Assembly (NCBI GenBank): GCA_039654915.1
Contig: CM077594.1
Coordinates: 86,256,893-86,320,892, forward strand
DNA: 64,000 nt
DNA from: Aquilaria yunnanensis
Lineage: Eukaryota > Streptophyta > Magnoliopsida > Malvales > Thymelaeaceae
Direction of reading: 5' to 3'
Program-made: the position numbers and the translations under genes
The notes under the pieces: generated by a model
Seen by the model: the letters and a program-made list of their open reading frames with translations, nothing else
What the model was told of the DNA's origin: nothing
Databases searched by the model: none
Part shown: one piece after another, positions 9,862 through 20,760 of the stretch
How positions within the stretch are numbered: position 1 is the stretch's first letter
Layout: each line of letters starts with the position of its first letter

Positions 9862-12800
9862 GTCGTCATTAGGAGATCAGCTCCAGTGACTTGGGAGATG
9901 GTGTGCGCCATTTTCTTCTTTGACTTGCTGTTCTTCTTAGGACAGTCTTTGGCAAAGTGTCCTGGTTGTCGGCAGATGAAACATCGTTTGAATTTGCCGC
10001 TATTCTTCTTGTATCGGAAGAATCTTTTCTTCTTTCTTCTGAACCGACGAGGGCGATCAGGAGAATAGATTCTGCGTCTATGGTGTTTCTTCCGAAGGGT
10101 GTTGCAGTTACAAGCGCCTTTGTCTTTGCACTTGATTGTTAACTCAGGCTGCTGGCAGGCTTTATCAAACAGGCTTTGAGACTGGTTGAAATCCTTGAAG
10201 AATGAGTGAGTGTTGCATAGCTTCCTGAGGGCCATCATAAGGACTTGGTGGAGTTTACCAAAAGAATAATCTTTGAAAGCTTGTCCACTCTGCTGTATGA
10301 TGCGAAGAGCTTCCTGGCCAATTGTGTCTGGCACAGAATTTAAGTATGCCTGCTTCAGGTTGTTGTCAGCTTCATAGCCGGTGCAGATAAGGTAGAAGCG
10401 TCTGAGCATACTTTCATAGTGCTTCTCAAGATCTTTTCGGTTGTATGAGCAGCACTTCATTTTGAAGAATTCTTCTCTAGCTATATCCAGAGGAGCTTCT
10501 GGTTCACCAATGAATTCTTTGTATAACTTGAGAACAAACTCTGTAGTTGTTGGTGTCTGGGCTAATTCAAGCTGGCGGTATTCTCCAATACTCATGAACC
10601 AGTGTTTGAGGATACCGGACATACCAGCAATGAAGGCACAGTTGACCTTCAGATGAGTAGCACCTTCCCGTTGTAGTTGGGTGAGACACCAGGCATGAAA
10701 TTCAAGAAACTTCTCATGCCACTTAGCTGTTGGAATTCCTTCAAGAGATAATGTGACATTTAGTGAAGGAGGTTGCCAAACAGAGTCAAGGTTTATCACC
10801 GGAGGATCTTCATCCATCTGGACAAAGGGTTGATGGGGAGGACCAGGTGGTGGTCCAGGAGGAGGTCCTGGCGGTGGAGCTGGAGGTGGTTGTTGCTGAG
10901 GCGGAGGCTGAGCTTGTTGAGTTCCAACATCAGTTGTAGTTGACTCAGCCGGTTGAGCATGGCTAGTAGCTCCTTGGGCCATGTAGACTTGAGCTTCTGA
11001 GGAAGAAGTTGAGAATGAATCATCTTCTTCATATTCGCTTGAAGAGGTGGAACTTAAGTCTTGTTGGGCCGCATAAACAGAAGGAGAACTGGGCTGCTGT
11101 ATCTGTTGGTCAAGGAATCCAAGAATGGGATTAGACTGGGCCATCCATGTCTGGTGTGAAGGTTCTTGGATCTTGATGGGCTTTTGAGGATAAGCTGGGC
11201 CTTTCTGTTTTCTATCTGGATTAGGAGTTTGGGCCGGAGTGTAACTGGACCAGGTAGGAGAGCTGGGCCAAGTAGGTTGAGGCCTGGGAGGATGATAGGC
11301 TGGTTTAGAGAGGAGAGCAGGTAGAGGTTTAAAAATACCTCTAGAGGAAGGAGGAGGAGGATGATAAGCTGGGCTTGGGCTTGTTCTGAATGGGTCAGGC
11401 GAATGGAATATTGAGGAAAAGGATTCAGGATACTTAGGCTGTTGTTGCTGGGCCTGAAGATGCCTGAGCTGTTCCTTCAAGTGTTGGATCTCTTGTTCTT
11501 GGGCCGTAGAGTTTTCATGTCGGGCTATGAGGCCAAGAATCTCCTGATGGAGGTAGTTGATCCGTTGCTGACATTGTGTTAATGGATCAATGATCATCTG
11601 ATCCATCTTTTGCTCCAAGCGGACTTGGTTGTGCTCGATTCTGCTGAGGACTTTGTTCTGAGATACCATGTTCTCAGATTGCCAATTGAGAACTTGTTCA
11701 GCAGCTGAGGTTTCCCGTCGTCTTCCTTCTGAATCAACCGTTGAAGGTTGGGGTACCTTCCAGGTATGTTTTGTTGAAGTAGAAGGATCATTGAATGTCA
11801 GAGGGGGAAAGTCTTCAGGAGCACTTTCAAACACATTAACTTCAGGAATAAAACAAGGAGGTTGTTCTTTCCTGAGTTGCTTGATAGCTTTCTTGTAGTA
11901 AGGATGGCATGGCATCTTAAGTTCTGGTGATGGAGGTGGAAGTTCAAACGGTTCGGCAGGAGTTATGAAGATGTCATCCGTGGTTTGTTCCTTCTGGGAG
12001 TAGAGGACATAATAGTCATACTTGCCAGAGGGTTCTCCAAGTAACCCGACTTCAGGATCACCATGGTTATAGCGTTGCTCGAGAAGATGTTGAGAAGATT
12101 TTTTCTTAGGCTTCTTCTTCTTCATCTTCTTGGTAGTTTCTTCATCATCATAGGGAGATTGATAACAGTCTGGGCAATCACAAATATCAAAGTATTTGTG
12201 ACCTTTCTTATCTTTGAAGGAGTAGACTAGATTACCTAGAGAGTCAAAAGACTCAATTGGTATATGCAGGTATTCCACGGGCTCCCTGATGAAGGTAAGG
12301 ACTACAGGAGTAGAGAAGACATCAGTATCTTCTGACGGTTCCTCTTTCTGGAAGAAGATTTCTGTCTGCCCATTTCCTCTGTCAAGGAAAATGGGTTTCT
12401 TTGACTGGACTGGCTCTGTCTGCTGATGGAGAGATTCATATGCAGATATCCAAGAGGCAGGGATCAGTCGTTGGCGTTCCTCACGAGGTATCTGTTGAGG
12501 GACATACGTCTCATTCGGAACATGGGTTGTATCTACAGATAGATACAAGGCATCATTGTTCATGTTGGGCATAGAGAAATCAAGAGCATGGTTCTGGACT
12601 CTGTATGCCATCTGATAGTGCAGGGTAGATGCCAGAGTGGTAGCGACTTGTTCTGCACCAGTTATCTGAATCTGGATCTTCAAGGCTGATAGGAGATGTG
12701 GATCTTGAAGAGCCATACAGAAATTGGGGAAGAACGTCATAAGGATTGTACCAGCGTTGAGAGTGGTCTCGACAGTACCAATACAGGCATGCTTGTACTT

Positions 12801-13277
12801 CTTGTACCGAGAGTCAAGCAAGGCGAGACGGGCAGTGACTGGCAATCCTTTTCTCCCATGGTAGGTGAGAGCAAGGCGAACAGCACCAAAATGGAGATAG
12901 GTGTATCCTTCAGCTGTCCATTGGCGAGGAAAGTGAGGGGGGATCTCCAGTGTGACATACTGTTCTTTGGATGTTACAGGAAGAGTATGTTGATCAAACT
13001 TCGTAGCTTGGACATACTCCTTTACATGCTTCCGAGTAGGGGAAACAATATTCTTTACTGTACGGGTAAGAGAATGGGAAGGTTTGGTAAAGGCTTTATA
13101 GGGGTTGATGAGGGGAAGATCGGTGAGAGGGATCTTCTCATCATCTGAAAGGTACTTGAATTCACAGAGAGAATCCAAGTGAGAAGAAGAGGTAGATCTA
13201 AAAGAGGTAGTAGGAGAATTTGCACAACCATTGGGACGTGGATCAATGGAAGCATAGGAGAAACATAATGAAGAAAA
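9651..13277 (-). CDS. Pararetrovirus movement protein-coat protein polyprotein
   Basis: The frame is open from a TAG at 13278-13280 to 9651, about 1209 codons, but has no ATG before the movement domain; a TTG lies at 13178. Counting from 13178, residues about 50-235 form a 30K-type movement domain (VTARLALLDSRY, VETTLNAGTILMTFFP). A coiled coil (about 493-585) follows, then a Pro/Gln-rich stretch (PPPGPPPGPPPG, about 750-785) and a coat domain (about 815-1010). A basic patch (RRRIYSPDRPRRFRRKKKR) precedes a CCHC knuckle, CFICRQPGHFAKDC (about 1063-1076). The tail after the knuckle is the wrong frame of the protease gene, so the native C-terminus has been lost to a frame change. Movement and coat proteins serve cell-to-cell spread and packaging. 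Confidence 0.85.
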   Translation of the reverse strand, partial: FSSLCFSYASIDPRPNGCANSPTTSFRSTSSSHLDSLCEFKYLSDDEKIPLTDLPLINPYKAFTKPSHSLTRTVKNIVSPTRKHVKEYVQATKFDQHTLPVTSKEQYVTLEIPPHFPRQWTAEGYTYLHFGAVRLALTYHGRKGLPVTARLALLDSRYKKYKHACIGTVETTLNAGTILMTFFPNFCMALQDPHLLSALKIQIQITGAEQVATTLASTLHYQMAYRVQNHALDFSMPNMNNDALYLSVDTTHVPNETYVPQQIPREERQRLIPASWISAYESLHQQTEPVQSKKPIFLDRGNGQTEIFFQKEEPSEDTDVFSTPVVLTFIREPVEYLHIPIESFDSLGNLVYSFKDKKGHKYFDICDCPDCYQSPYDDEETTKKMKKKKPKKKSSQHLLEQRYNHGDPEVGLLGEPSGKYDYYVLYSQKEQTTDDIFITPAEPFELPPPSPELKMPCHPYYKKAIKQLRKEQPPCFIPEVNVFESAPEDFPPLTFNDPSTSTKHTWKVPQPSTVDSEGRRRETSAAEQVLNWQSENMVSQNKVLSRIEHNQVRLEQKMDQMIIDPLTQCQQRINYLHQEILGLIARHENSTAQEQEIQHLKEQLRHLQAQQQQPKYPESFSSIFHSPDPFRTSPSPAYHPPPPSSRGIFKPLPALLSKPAYHPPRPQPTWPSSPTWSSYTPAQTPNPDRKQKGPAYPQKPIKIQEPSHQTWMAQSNPILGFLDQQIQQPSSPSVYAAQQDLSSTSSSEYEEDDSFSTSSSEAQVYMAQGATSHAQPAESTTTDVGTQQAQPPPQQQPPPAPPPGPPPGPPPGPPHQPFVQMDEDPPVINLDSVWQPPSLNVTLSLEGIPTAKWHEKFLEFHAWCLTQLQREGATHLKVNCAFIAGMSGILKHWFMSIGEYRQLELAQTPTTTEFVLKLYKEFIGEPEAPLDIAREEFFKMKCCSYNRKDLEKHYESMLRRFYLICTGYEADNNLKQAYLNSVPDTIGQEALRIIQQSGQAFKDYSFGKLHQVLMMALRKLCNTHSFFKDFNQSQSLFDKACQQPELTIKCKDKGACNCNTLRKKHHRRRIYSPDRPRRFRRKKKRFFRYKKNSGKFKRCFICRQPGHFAKDCPKKNSKSKKKMAHTISQVTGADLLMTTWSPFSQKQKMRHLASLLLKPTPQSLILIQKKLQSTQYRSPRCSPPSLLLKLYPKPRSTFFWINMQNQSR

Positions 13278-13348
13278 CTAAGGCACACAATGTTTATTTA
13301 ATGGCAATTCAGCATGGGTTTAAGACCAAGTAACAGACTAAGGATCGT

Positions 13349-13360
13349 GCCTCTGACCAA
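13349..13360 (-). promoter_or_regulatory. Possible degraded tRNA-Met primer-binding site
   Basis: Minus-strand TTGGTCAGAGGC resembles the caulimovirid primer-binding consensus TGGTATCAGAGC, with two bases missing and one extra. It lies about 70 bp before the upstream end of the first ORF's open frame. The promoter and leader lie at the opposite end of the insert. If real, the circular genome was linearised in the leader close to this site, as is often seen for integrated pararetroviruses. The match is imperfect and may be chance. Confidence 0.3.
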
Positions 13361-13400
13361 CATGGGAGTAAAGAGCGATGAGAAGTACGATTTTTTTTTT

Positions 13401-15523
13401 CATTTCTTTAGGTGTGTACATACTTTATCTTACTTAATTAATTTTCATTAAATTAATTTTTTTATTGTTTTTACATTAATTTCATTTCAATTTTCATTTT
13501 ATTAAATTATCTATCAATTTAAAATAATTATAACCCTATCAATTTATTTAAAATAATTATACAAATTGTAATCATAATATCTACAATTGATAAAAAAAAT
13601 TCTAAACCCTGACAGCAATTGAAGTTTTTGATGCTAAACTGGGCGACAGAACATATTAATAACTAGTCTACCCAACAGGTCAATCACCCTTTGCAGTTGA
13701 CCCTCTGCTGCGATTCTCTAGCAACTAGCAAATTAGTGATTGATTTTTCAATTACCCAATTAAAAAGGTCATTTTCAACTAAAGAGCAACTGTTGGGGCA
13801 GTCGTTTGTTAGCCTCAACATTTGTGTGTGTGTGTGTGTGACTTAGTACAACTGTAAATTTTAATCTGAATAGTGCTACATCTACAGAAATTTCTCCTAA
13901 AGTGAAATTTACTATATATTTATATAAATCTACTCTACTCTACTCATTATCTATCATGTACTTGAGAAAATATATTTGCGGAAGTGTTTACTTTTTAATA
14001 TGTGACTTCCAAACCAGGAGATAGAATTTAGTTTTAGCCAACTAGCTATACAGCTCCCTCCTCCCAAAACAAAATCTACACTTTCCTTTTGTTTTTCTGA
14101 ATATCGTTAATCAGGATTGGTCAATAGCACAAAACTAAAAGATATTCTATATTTAAAGGAAAAATTCAAAAACTTATAGTTGAAATTCTTTTTTCTACAA
14201 TTGAGAGTGTTCTAACTCTAACAAAGTATGGTAACTGTAAATTTTGAGCAACCTATAGAGTCAGTGTATAATTAAAGCTTCTTATAGTCATTTTTTTAAT
14301 TAAGGTGAAATACTAGTTTCAAGCGTTTACTAAGTATGTTACCAAAAAAACAAAAGGAAAATGTGGTTTTTTGAAATTTCAAGAGTGTGTTAAGAAAACC
14401 CTCAAAACTTTTTTCATATCATCAATAATTTTCTCCCACATCACTTAACTAATTATACTTTTGTTCCCTTCTACATGCTGCTTAAGACACACAAAAATCA
14501 GAAGATAAGAAAAAAATTTCTTAACTACTATTCATATCCAAGGATTTGGATCCCCCAGTGGACAGTTAGAGGGTGCTACTAGAGTGTTAAGTCACTACAA
14601 ATAGCTCATGTTTGATTATATGAGTCTACACGTTTTCTGGATAATTGTGAGCGAGTTCGCTTTTGTATAAATTCTAATATATGTTATTATGTATTTTTAT
14701 TAAGTGATTATTTGAAAATTATCAATTTATTCCAAAAATTATACTTTAAAAAATTAATTTAATATAAAAATATTAAACTTTAATGCAAAACAAACTTACG
14801 ATTGTTACAAGTTAATGTAATGTGCTTTACACAGTACTAAGATTTATAATAATGAATTGCATAACTTAAAATAAATTAACAAAAGAAAATTTAGAAATAG
14901 AAAAAAAAAAAAAAGTTGAGCCATTGCTTTGGGCGGCCCCCCCCATAGAGTTGATCAAATTTCATTTGAAGGTCCAACAAAATTAAGGGTTATCATTTAT
15001 CAATGAGATATGACATTTTATTCTCAATCTGTCGGACAACCCTTTGCTTCCAAATTAACGGGAGCCAACTTTCAAGGGTCTTATAATAGACAGCTGCCTT
15101 GCTACACAAGATCTAATCTCCCATCACACATGTTAACAGTTGTAACCCTAAAAAAACAGAGAGATTTTGTTTTTCTTCATGCTCAAAATCATCTAAAACT
15201 AGAACAAGTTGTACATAGCGCCATATTATATCTAACCATTTGGTCCAAATCGGTTGCATCTAAAGAAATTATCATACTTGAGAATTAGATCTTGCCACAA
15301 CCCGACAATATTGTGTGACTTTCACCAACTAGGCAAGGGCTTGGTTGGCAAGGAAAATAAATATTGATTCAATATTCTACACACTTGGTTTGTTTTATTA
15401 TCTAACTATATTGTTTTTCTGTTAATTAATAATCTTTAAGGGGTCCATTTCGAACTAAAGGGCAATTTACAAAAGGAAAAAAAAAAAAAGAACCCTCAAA
15501 TTTGAGTAAATATACAATTTATT
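13401..15523. other. AT-rich intergenic DNA, no gene supported
   Basis: A very AT-rich stretch with a short (GT)n run near 13823-13840, a polyA run near 14900 and a C8 run near 14936. The longest ORF (15010-15288) has no recognisable motif and no coding context. I see no element ends here. Confidence 0.6.
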
Positions 15524-17341
15524 GGGTTAATAACATGCTTGAACCCTAATATTTAATTATTGTTCTAGTTTTAACCCTCGTCCTCCATTTTGCTTATAGG
15601 GACTTCCTAACTTAGTTAAAATATTTCACTTTGCCCCCCTTTCTTGGATGATATGTTAGAAAAATACCACAGCAGCACAAGATTGTGGGGAAAAAGTTAT
15701 TTTAGTCCCTAAAAACTTTTTCCTTTACAAAGAAAAAAACCCTGAAACTTTTCTATGTAATGATCCAATTACCATTTCCTACGCAATGCGTCTCTTGAAT
15801 CGTCCATCCCAAGATTTGATTTAAATAGGAAATTGTGTGAAAATTTGAAATTGGCTTGTGCAATTCAAAAAAAAAACAAAAACAAAAAGGAAAATATAAA
15901 AGTAAACAATACATTAAATTGAAAAAATTTTAAAAAGTAATGAAAACAAGTGGCATATTTTTTTTTTGGGGGCAATTTTTCAAAATCGAAACCAACTAGA
16001 ACGTCATTCTTATTGTCATCCCCAAAACCTAATTTCTCTCAATTGAAAAATTCAAACCATACCCAGAATCCATCCATCGGTGCAGCCTCTAGTGAAACAA
16101 AAAAGAAGAGAGAAAATAACCAAAAGCATAAACAAGAACCCGTCTTTCAAGGGAAACAAAATCCGACAAGAGAAAGAAGATCTGGTCCTCAGAAAACGAA
16201 GAGCCAGCTGAGGAGGGCATCGATCAGGTAAATGAGCTCCCCGACATCATTTTGTACAACACTCTCCTATTAGTCCGATCAAAACCATCGCCCCAGACCA
16301 GGGTCCTCTCTAAACGATGGTGATCTCTTTAGTCTACGGGACCTTCCCAAACCTCGATTTCACCACCGTCAGCGCCGCCGCCATCACTTCCCCAAAAATT
16401 AAGCGAAAACCCAAAACAAAAATGCCCCCATCATCGTGGGATTTGAAGAGGATGAGGGCAGCGGACGCGGCCGCGGTGAGAGAGTTCCAACGACTGGGGG
16501 TTCTGAGGGAGCTCGCCCAGGTCATCCACCGACTCCCTCGACTTGGCCTTGCTGGAATGCCGTGCGGTCCGCCAATTGCCTTATGTCTGCAATGCACTTA
16601 TTACAGATTTTAATGCCTGGCTAGGTGAATTCCAGTTCACGATCATCAATTCAATGATCTTCGCTGGACTTAGACTCGCTCCCATAAAAAACATCTCCTT
16701 TACTTGCGGGAATAGCTTGAAATCCTTCAGCCCCAAGTAATTGCTTGCCAGGATCTTAAATGCCATGAAGTCGCTCTGTTTTGTCTTCGTTAACCCAATA
16801 AACTCCCGCTCCTTGAAAATTTTCTTGGACCACTTGATTGAGGTCGATCGAGACGAGGGTGCCCTTCGACTCTTTTTTTTATGAAGAGATTGGTGAAATC
16901 TGAGTCGTCGTCTTGCTTTAAACATCATCATTAAGGAATTGATAGAAGCTTCAATGCTCGTTGGCGAGGGTAAAGAAAGCAAGGAAAAAAGAGAAAGAAG
17001 AGGCCATAGGTGGCTGAGGAAGATTTTCGAAGAGGGACAAGAAGTGTGGTAAACATGAAGATGGTGGTCGAATCATTACATGGAAAAGTTTCATGGTTTT
17101 TTAGCAAAAAGAAAAGCTTGTGGGGGTTAAAATTAGTTTTTTTTTTCTTACAATTCTATGTTAACATAGCGTTTTCCATCCAACATAACGACCTTCGTCC
17201 AACATGACAGCTTTCATCCAAAAAAGAGAAAAAAAATGAAGCATTTTAACAAGGTTAAGGGGTTCTTATGAACAAAATGGAAGTTAGGGTTAAAACTAGA
17301 ACAATAATTAAATGTAAAGGTCCAAGAGTGTAATTAGCCCA
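15524..17341. mobile_element. Pack-MULE-like element with about 135-bp TIRs
   Basis: The left end (TGGGTTAATAACATGCTTGA) matches the reverse complement of the right end (TGGGCTAATTACACTCTTGG). Both then share a long stretch including TTTAATTATTGTTCTAG and TTTTAACCCT, running to a TTTGGATGA-type segment about 135 bp in. The interior holds no transposase but does hold host-like coding DNA: an AAA-ATPase fragment (minus strand, 16581-16840) and a GC-rich island (about 16360-16600). Together this is the Pack-MULE arrangement. No convincing 9-bp target duplication is visible, so the ends are accurate to a few bases only. Confidence 0.7.
16581..16840 (-). pseudogene. Captured C-terminal fragment of a plant AAA-ATPase
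   Basis: The minus-strand frame reads MAFKILASNYLGLKDF, then ASLSPAKIIELMIVNWNSPSQALKSVISALQT, ending at a stop at 16581. This resembles the C-terminal lid region of plant BCS1-like AAA-ATPases (the At2g46620 type by memory), where an FK-LA-NYLGL motif is followed by LSPAEI.E.MI and a helix ending near the stop. Walker A and B motifs are absent, and the upstream sequence in the frame is basic and not recognisable, so only a piece was captured. It lies inside the TIRs of the Mutator-like element, in antisense relative to the window. Confidence 0.55.
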
Positions 17342-18760
17342 TAGTTTGCCTCTCTTGTATGAGAAAGCTTCGCTTTATCCTCAAAAGCTAAATTATTATT
17401 GCAGTAGGAAGGGAAAAACTCTTTTACACTTAATACATAAAAAATGAAAATTTAATAAGACTATTTGTTAAAAATATGCATTGAACAGTTTAAATTAAAT
17501 TCAAAAAATTGATGTCAACAACTAAGAAATATAGTAAAAAGAATTGTTCACATTCATGGTATAAAGTTTGGCCCATTTGGTAAAGTTTTGCGAGGCAATC
17601 AGGTGATCATTTTGCATTTGGTAAGTTTGGCCCATTAATTAGACTACCACAAATATAGAGAAGTTGGATTGTTATTCGGTGTTTGTATTGTCTTGGCAGA
17701 ATGTTTCTCTAGCTCATGATGTTACTTTTTCTCTCTTTCTTAATACTTAATCTCCTTTATTTGATTCAAAATATAAATAAATAAATAAATGCTACAGGTT
17801 TTGTTTTTGTAATTATTCTTAAAAAAATTTACTTTTAAGTATAATTAGATACAACAAAAATTGAGTTAAGAAAAATACAATAAAGTTAAATAACATAACA
17901 GACGATATATACATGATGGACACACAATAGAAGACACTAATTTGGGAGTGACTGATGCCAATTTGCGAGACACTTTACAGCAGCGTTAAATTGTCATTAT
18001 CTTCTCCATATTATTTTCTTTCTTTTCCTTACTAAATTGCTTTCACTTATCTTATCAAGGCCTCAGCCCCAAAATCTGTGCTTCTGCCTTCTAGCCACCA
18101 CTCCAACCAACTACCATATCTATCAGACATATCAAATCCTTCTTTCCAATAAATCTCTAAATTCTCAGTCCTCATCCTCATCGTTTGCCACCTTCTTCCA
18201 ACACACACATATATGTGTGCGAGCTTGTATGTATGTATGTATCTATAGTAAAATTAATTTTAATAAGCATAAGTCTATTTACAAAGTACAAGGTAAGGAT
18301 GTATTTATAGTTTTTAAAAAAAAATGGAAAATGTCATCTCTTTCAAAACCTAAAGGAAAATCAAACTAATATTTAATGGGATTACAGGTAAATGGCGGAA
18401 GCTGAAGATGAATTCCAGACATCCATCCATGTTCCTTAATCATTCCATCAAATGGGTGGGGAATTCTAGTTTTAAGTTGGCGATGTCAAATCTTATCAAA
18501 ATATATTATCTTATGTAACTTTAATTTGACAATATCAAGTCTTGTAATACTAATCATAATAATAATAATAATAATAATAACAACAATAATGATAATAATA
18601 TCTTGTGTATCATTTTAATAACTTACACTCTAAATGACCCAATTGAAATGTCCATGTGTCATCCTCTGATTTGTCAGGAAAATTTTTGAAATTTCAAGTC
18701 CATTTGAGAGAAAATCAGGCAGTACCTTTTAAAATTGTCAGTCAACATAATAAAATTCAA
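17342..18760. other. Intergenic DNA with an (AAT)n microsatellite
   Basis: AT-rich sequence without a supported gene. A trinucleotide run of AAT/AAC units lies about 18556-18600, with a shorter AAAT run near 17777-17790. The ORF at 18037-18369 has no recognisable domain and low-complexity composition. Confidence 0.6.
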
Positions 18761-19213
18761 GAAAACTTACAATTACTCCTGTGGTATACTCTAACCTACA
18801 GTTTACCCCATCTATTTTTAAAAACCTACATTTTACTCCTGTATTTTTTGCACTGTTCGATAACAACTTCTAAAACTGTATTTAAACTATACGATAGTCA
18901 TTTCTAGTAATTTCAGTCTCTTTCATATTTTTTTATAATTAATACACATTTTAAATTATCAAGTTTTTCTTTCTGTATATGCATTTTACTTCCTATAAAT
19001 GTATATCAGCATCTTTTAAAGCTTAGTTAACTGTAAAAAAAACATCAAAAATCTTGAAATTATTGGAACATAATTATCTGATAGTTTAAATTAAGATTTT
19101 AGAAGTTATTGTTGGACATTGTAAATCAAATAAGGGGCAAAGTGTAGTTTTTTAAAATAGAGGAGACAAAATGTAGGTTTGACCAAACCTCAAGGGTTTT
19201 TTGTAATTTTCCC
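18761..19213. mobile_element. Mutator-type MITE, about 453 bp, with a near-perfect target duplication
   Basis: The left terminus (GAAAACTTACAATTACTCC) and the reverse complement of the right terminus (GGGAAAATTACAAAAAACCC) start TIRs of about 120 bp. Both contain CCTACATTTT.. .CTCCTGTAT-like and AACAATAACTTCTAAAA-like segments in the same order. The flanks are TAAAATTCAA (18751-18760) and TAAAATCCAA (19215-19224), one mismatch in 10, consistent with the 9-10-bp duplication made by Mutator-like transposases. There is no coding capacity. Confidence 0.65.
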
Positions 19214-19224
19214 TTAAAATCCAA

Positions 19225-20680
19225 ATTTAACTGGTTATCAAATATTTTCAAAAGTGGCAGAACCTTCAAACCATCAATTAAACTGTTTAACCAGCTAAAA
19301 CACAAAAAAAGGGGAGCTGGACGCATTTAAGTAACAAATTAACAGATTAAGACACTTTTTTGACAGATTAAGCTTGAACCTTCCTAAAAGATTTTATCAT
19401 TTAGAGACCAACTTTGATTTGAATATAGACACACTTTATTGACTTACTAGCCACTTTCCAAATACACAATTTCTCAACAAAACTAGGAACTAAAGCTCAT
19501 TTGATACAAACTTTGACAAATCCATTATAATTTTTTGAAATGAGATTAATCACACTAAAAATTGTATTTATTATCATCAAAATTAAGGATTTATTTGGAA
19601 CAAATCTAACAAGCTGTTTAGATCACATTTACTTAAGCGGTTAATTTTCATTAGATAAATGTAATCGTTTACTAGTTTATTTTGTTTTCAAATTGAGCTA
19701 CCAAAAATTACAAGACAATACAATGAGGAGGCCATATGACTTGGTCTATATTAGTATTATTATTTTTAAAAAAATTAAGGATGTAGGATAAAAGTTAAAA
19801 AAAATGTTATAAAAGCTATTACTTAAAACGCTTTTGATTATAATGGCTGGTATTTAGCAAAATAAGGGGAAATACTTTTTCCTAAAGCATTTAAATTGGT
19901 AATTGTTGAAAATTTGATTAATCGACTTGCATGGCTGGACTTAATTAAGGCAAAGTTACACATGGGCTCAATGTGTTGGATGATCACTATGTAATCGCTG
20001 TTTTTAGCTGGCTGGCAACCAAATCCAATTGTCAAAGGGCCAATGTCTGTTATAACATAAATAATTTAAGTTTTAGTTAATCACTAATTAAGCAACTTGT
20101 TCGATTCATTGCTAGATGGCATCCGAAGAAAAAATGTTTCTATGAAATGTCATGATATGACATAAGGTCATGTCCAATTATCCGTTGATGAATTATAATT
20201 CTAATCTAACATATCCTTTGATTTTCTCACATTATTTATAACAATTGTTATTTTGTGTTGTTCAAAGTCTTTACACTATTTTCATATCTGGTAAAACACA
20301 CTTTATCTAATTTTTCATATTATCCTTAAAACTATAATTCAACATTAACTTTTTTCTCTTTCTTAATTTACATGCAAAAAAATTGAAATGCAACATTGAA
20401 AATAAGATGAAATTTTTTCTTCTTTCTTAATTTACGTACCATTCTAGAATGAAACAAAGAACCCAGGATCAATGAAGTATCTGTGACCTAAAAAATCAAA
20501 AAATCAAAAAATAAATTTAACTCATCAAGTGACAATCGTATATTTCATAATAGTTTTTATATTAGATGTGTTGATTTCCAACATTCCCACTATTGCGTAA
20601 TATTCATCACTCTTTTTTTATAAAATATTTACCACCTTTCCACGTTTATATAAATCTTCTTTTTAACTTACATTTTTCAG
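19225..20680. other. AT-rich intergenic DNA, nothing recognised
   Basis: No gene, RNA gene or element end is supported. The ORF at 19838-20035 is short and has no recognisable motif. Confidence 0.55.
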
Positions 20681-20683
20681 TTC

Positions 20684-20760
20684 CCCAATGCTAACTCGGT
20701 TCGTGTGAGGGGACACTGGCCTCAACGTCAGTTGAGGTTCGAATCCCCCTCCCCTTTTTT
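20684..20760 (+). repeat. SINE-like tRNA-derived fragment with pol III boxes
   Basis: GGTTCGAATCC (20736-20746) is a perfect internal B box. TAACTCGGTTCG at 20692, 44 bp upstream, resembles an A box, and a T6 run that could stop RNA polymerase III follows at 20755-20760. The region does not fold into a full tRNA cloverleaf by eye, so a tRNA-derived SINE head or tRNA relic is more likely than a working tRNA gene. No tail or target duplication was identified. Confidence 0.4.

Larger units (their letters stand above)
5760..13400 (-). mobile_element. Endogenous pararetrovirus 1 (Caulimoviridae, florendovirus-like), one genome equivalent
   Basis: On the minus strand the order is movement protein, coiled coil, coat protein with CCHC knuckle, aspartic protease, RT-RNase H, a separate 399-aa ORF, a promoter with as-1-like site, and a structured leader. 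There are no LTRs, no integrase and no matching target duplications, as expected for illegitimately integrated pararetroviral DNA. Movement-to-RNase H coding followed by one further ORF matches the florendovirus plan; the genus call is from memory. Visible lesions are no in-frame ATG for the first ORF, a frame change between coat and protease, and one stop between protease and RT. Outer limits are approximate: the left end lies near the MULE at 5725 and the right end fades into AT-rich DNA near 13400. Confidence 0.85.

Noticed and set aside
5760..13400. Replication-competent virus
   Set aside because: The missing start codon, frame change and internal stop break the first two-thirds of the coding capacity.
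20684..20760. Functional tRNA gene
   Set aside because: The B box is good, but acceptor and anticodon stems do not pair convincingly by eye.
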